From JBEKHT01 sp049511715 (GTDB taxonomy: Bacteria > Chloroflexota > Anaerolineae > Anaerolineales > RBG-16-64-43): a stretch of 64,000 bases of DNA. Every line of letters begins with the position of its first letter. The first letter of the stretch is position 1. The notes beneath the pieces are model-generated. The model saw nothing but the letters and a program-made list of their open reading frames with translations, ran no database searches and was not told the origin of the DNA. The position numbers and the translations under genes are program-made. The DNA lies in NCBI GenBank assembly GCA_049511715.1, contig JBEKXU010000009.1, positions 1 through 64,000 on the forward strand, given 5' to 3'. Below, in pieces: positions 61,745 through 64,000 of this stretch.

Positions 61745-62873
61745 ATGGATGACCTGTTGGAGCGCTTGAACACCCAGCAAGAGAGGTTGCAGAACCTATT
61801 GGTGCGCCTTTGACCTGCCCACTAAGGAAGCCGACCTCACCAAGCTAGAAAATCAAGTCTCATCCCCGTCCCTGTGGTCGGACCCCGACAGAGCCAAACA
61901 ACTGATGCGGGATCTCGCCCGCTTGCGTGAGCACGTTCAAAGCTGGCGCGGGATTGAGCGCCGGCTCGTGGAGGCACGGGAACTGGTCCAGTTGGGCGAC
62001 GAGGGATTGCAGGCCGAACTGGCCGCCGAGGTGGCCGCCCTGGAAGAGGAAATTGGGCGAAGAGAGCTGGAGGCGATGCTCTCGGGAAAGTATGACTCGA
62101 GCAATGCCGTGCTGGCCATCCATGCGGGAGCCGGGGGGACGGACGCCCAGGACTGGACCTCGATGTTGCGGCGCATGTATCTGCGCTGGGCGGAGTCCCA
62201 TCACTATGAGGTTGAGGTCTTGGATGAGACTGAGGGGGAGGAAGCGGGAACCAAGAGCGTGACTCTGGCGGTGGACGGCGCCAGTGCCTACGGCTACCTG
62301 CGCTCGGAAAGAGGCGTCCACCGCTTGGTGCGGCTCTCGCCTTTCGACGCTGCCAGCCGGCGGCACACCTCTTTTGCGTTGGTGGAGGTTTATCCCCAGG
62401 TGAAAGAGGCCACCGAGGTTGAGATCCCTCCGACGGACTTGCGGATTGAAACCTATCGCGCCTCCAGCGCGGGCGGTCAGAACGTGCAAAAGAACGAAAC
62501 GGCGATCCGCATCACGCACCTGCCGACGGGCATCGTGGTGACCTGCCAAAACGAGCGCTCGCAAACCCAGAATCGAGAGAATGCGTTGCGGGTGTTGCGG
62601 GCCCGCCTGCTGGATCTTCAGCGGGAGGAACAGGAACGTGAGCTGGCCGCAATCAAGGGAGAGCACGTCAAGGCCGAATGGGGGAACCAGATTCGATCCT
62701 ACGTGCTGCACCCCTACCAGATGGTTAAGGATCACCGGACCGGGTACGAGGCGAGCGATACCTCCGCTGTGCTCGATGGGGAAATTGACCCTCTGATTGA
62801 GTCGTACCTGCGCTTCACGATCCGCCCCGAGGCCCCGCTTTCCGGCGCGGGTGGCCCGGTCAGCGAGGAGTGA
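61745..62873 (+). CDS. prfB: Peptide chain release factor 2, programmed +1 frameshift
   Basis: RF2 ends translation at UGA and UAA. The gene starts at ATG 61745 and reads 22 codons to CTT TGA (TGA at 61811-61813). Skipping one base gives CTT-(T)-GAC and continues DLPTKEADLTKLENQ to 62873, 375 residues in all. This is the classic autoregulatory frameshift of prfB. The GGQ loop (SSAGGQNVQKNETAIRITH) is intact. The usual AGGGGG element three bases before CTT is not present: the sequence there is TTGGTGCGC, so the stimulating pairing with 16S rRNA looks weak. Coordinates span the whole gene; base 61811 is the skipped one. Confidence 0.95.
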
Positions 62874-62954
62874 GCCGGGGGGCTCGCGTGAGAGGCCCGC
62901 GATCTGCACGCTTGAGGCCCGCGCTCATTTCCCCTCGGGTCCTGCGCCCTTCGC

Positions 62955-64000
62955 TCATGGTGAAATCAGGGCGTTCACCGCAGCCTGCAGGACGACGTCC
63001 TGATTGGACAGGACCGCATTGGCATTCACCGGGACCTTGACGGTGGGCACGACTCCCATCCCTTCCAGAAAGAGCGTTCCATTCGGATTCACAAAGCGCC
63101 CGGTGGGAATTTGTAGGGAGATCCCCTCGGGCAACTCAACTTGCCCACGCGCCACTTCGGCTTCGGTTCCGGCGGTAGGATACTGACCCACCATGATCAC
63201 GCCCGGTACCTTGCTCAACCCGTAGGCTTCCAGCTCGCAGGCACTGTAGCAAAACTGGTCGACCAAGACGGCCAGGTGCTGAACCCGAAACTGGGTCTGG
63301 TTCGGGAAAATGATGTCCGGGGGTTCTTCGGCTTCGAACTTGTCCGTTTTTGCGCTGAAGTACTCCAGCTGTCCCTCGGTGATCTGGCGGTTGGTAAGAT
63401 ACCCCGCCAGCCCCAGGGGCGATCCTCCGGGATTGGCCCGCAAATCAATTACTACGTCTGATACCTGGTTGTCGCCAAAGGTTTGCAAGGCGTGGGTGAA
63501 AAGCCGGTAGATCAACCCTAGATCATCGTCGAAGGTGTTCATCTGGATGTAGCCGATATCCGGTGAGTCCGGCCCGGTGCTGTAGATCGCGTAGTCCACG
63601 GGCATCGCGCTGGGCTGGTAGTTCCAGTCCAGGTCTGTGGCATCGAAACTGTCGCTCTCTTGAATCGCGCTGAGGGTGACCGTCTCGGGGTTCTTTCCAG
63701 GGTTGGCAAACTCAACTTGGGCCGAAGTCCCTACAGGGGCGCGGAGGAGATATCTTGCCTGTTGGTACCGCAGCCCATAGCTCGTCGAAAAAGGGCCATC
63801 GAGAGGCTGGACCTGCCCGATGGCTTCTCCGATTGGCTTGCCGTTGAACTGCAGGATCTGCGCACCAATCTGCATCCCCGCCTGGGCCGCGGGCCCTCCA
63901 CTGGTCAGATACACTGCAATCACCTGGCCGTTGTTCAGCTCGCGGATCGCGAAGCCATAGCCCGAGGAGGTACTCTCCTGGTCCAGCTGGTCGATCAAAT
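62955..64000 (-). CDS. S41 family peptidase with PDZ domain, 5' end cut off
   Basis: The last 347 codons or so of a carboxyl-terminal-processing-type protease; the gene runs off the right edge of the window. A PDZ domain is visible first (YGFAIRELNNGQ, GGPAAQAGMQIGAQILQFNGKPI), then the S41 core (DIGYIQMNTF, VVIDLRANPGG) and the Ser region VDQFCYSACELEAYGL, where the family often has SASAAE. The Ser is kept but flanked by two Cys. Later VGQYPTAGTEAEV is near where the catalytic Lys/Gln lie. Exported proteases of this family trim or process envelope proteins. Confidence 0.85.
   Translation of the reverse strand, partial: LIDQLDQESTSSGYGFAIRELNNGQVIAVYLTSGGPAAQAGMQIGAQILQFNGKPIGEAIGQVQPLDGPFSTSYGLRYQQARYLLRAPVGTSAQVEFANPGKNPETVTLSAIQESDSFDATDLDWNYQPSAMPVDYAIYSTGPDSPDIGYIQMNTFDDDLGLIYRLFTHALQTFGDNQVSDVVIDLRANPGGSPLGLAGYLTNRQITEGQLEYFSAKTDKFEAEEPPDIIFPNQTQFRVQHLAVLVDQFCYSACELEAYGLSKVPGVIMVGQYPTAGTEAEVARGQVELPEGISLQIPTGRFVNPNGTLFLEGMGVVPTVKVPVNANAVLSNQDVVLQAAVNALISP

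Overview
The window is GC-rich bacterial chromosome. It carries an ordinary set of housekeeping genes with rather large gaps between them, roughly 15% of the bases by eye. Several features suggest Chloroflexota, probably class Anaerolineae: many exported proteins have Pro/Thr (PTPT-type) linkers (the class A PBP, the RodZ-like protein, the LCP protein, DUF3048 lipoproteins and a DUF7282 lipoprotein); there are tandem DUF3048 and DarA-type proteins; and rex, obg, nadD, mreB-like and F1-ATPase genes are clustered. This placement is inference from gene content; the window has no rRNA.

Layout. 0.7-9 kb: a Mut7-C RNase-domain protein, a cation diffusion facilitator with three C-terminal domains, a MaoC dehydratase coupled to a class A PBP, two DarA/DUF970 c-di-AMP-receptor-type proteins and a ParB-fold SerK/SbnI-like protein. 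9.6-14 kb: a well-formed promoter and hairpin leader, then rplI, a RodZ-like gene, rimO and a geranylgeranyl-reductase-type flavoprotein. 14-19.6 kb: metallophosphoesterase, tRNA-Arg(CCG), HIT protein, then yebC-ruvC-ruvA. 20-25.6 kb: an F1-only ATP synthase cluster (atpAGDC, no F0 or delta genes beside it) followed by an MreB-like gene with altered active-site residues. 25.6-30.7 kb: rex diverging from obg-nadD, an Xer-like protein lacking most catalytic residues, and an LCP enzyme. 30.9-38.3 kb: an orphan kinase-like protein with Lys in place of the phospho-accepting His, a zinc-ribbon coiled-coil protein, and three tandem DUF3048 lipoproteins. 38.6-44.5 kb: alpha-glucan phosphorylase, then a small accessory patch with a shortened IS30 transposase, a DUF7282 lipoprotein and a frameshifted lipoprotein pseudogene. 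44.5-56 kb: PIG-L deacetylase, EF-G2-like GTPase, GT39-type membrane enzyme, a 42-residue membrane protein, uvrC and smc. 56.5-64 kb: an unknown membrane protein, alpha/beta hydrolase, SRPBCC protein, rdgB, a flippase-like membrane protein, ftsY, prfB with its programmed frameshift, and the C-terminal part of an S41 protease.

Themes. Several genes work at the envelope (PBP1A, LCP, RodZ-like, MreB-like, DUF3048, flippase-like, GT39), in genome maintenance (ruvCA, uvrC, smc, rdgB) or in translation (L9, RimO, EF-G2, RF2, tRNA-Arg, Obg). The most unusual signal is a set of proteins that keep a familiar fold but have lost the residues that define its activity: MreB-like, Xer-like, the kinase-like protein, the first DarA-like copy and the EF-G-like GTPase. 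There are also two promoters that appear to give leaderless mRNAs, and a tRNA with C at position 33. I found no CRISPR array, prophage or recognisable defence system.
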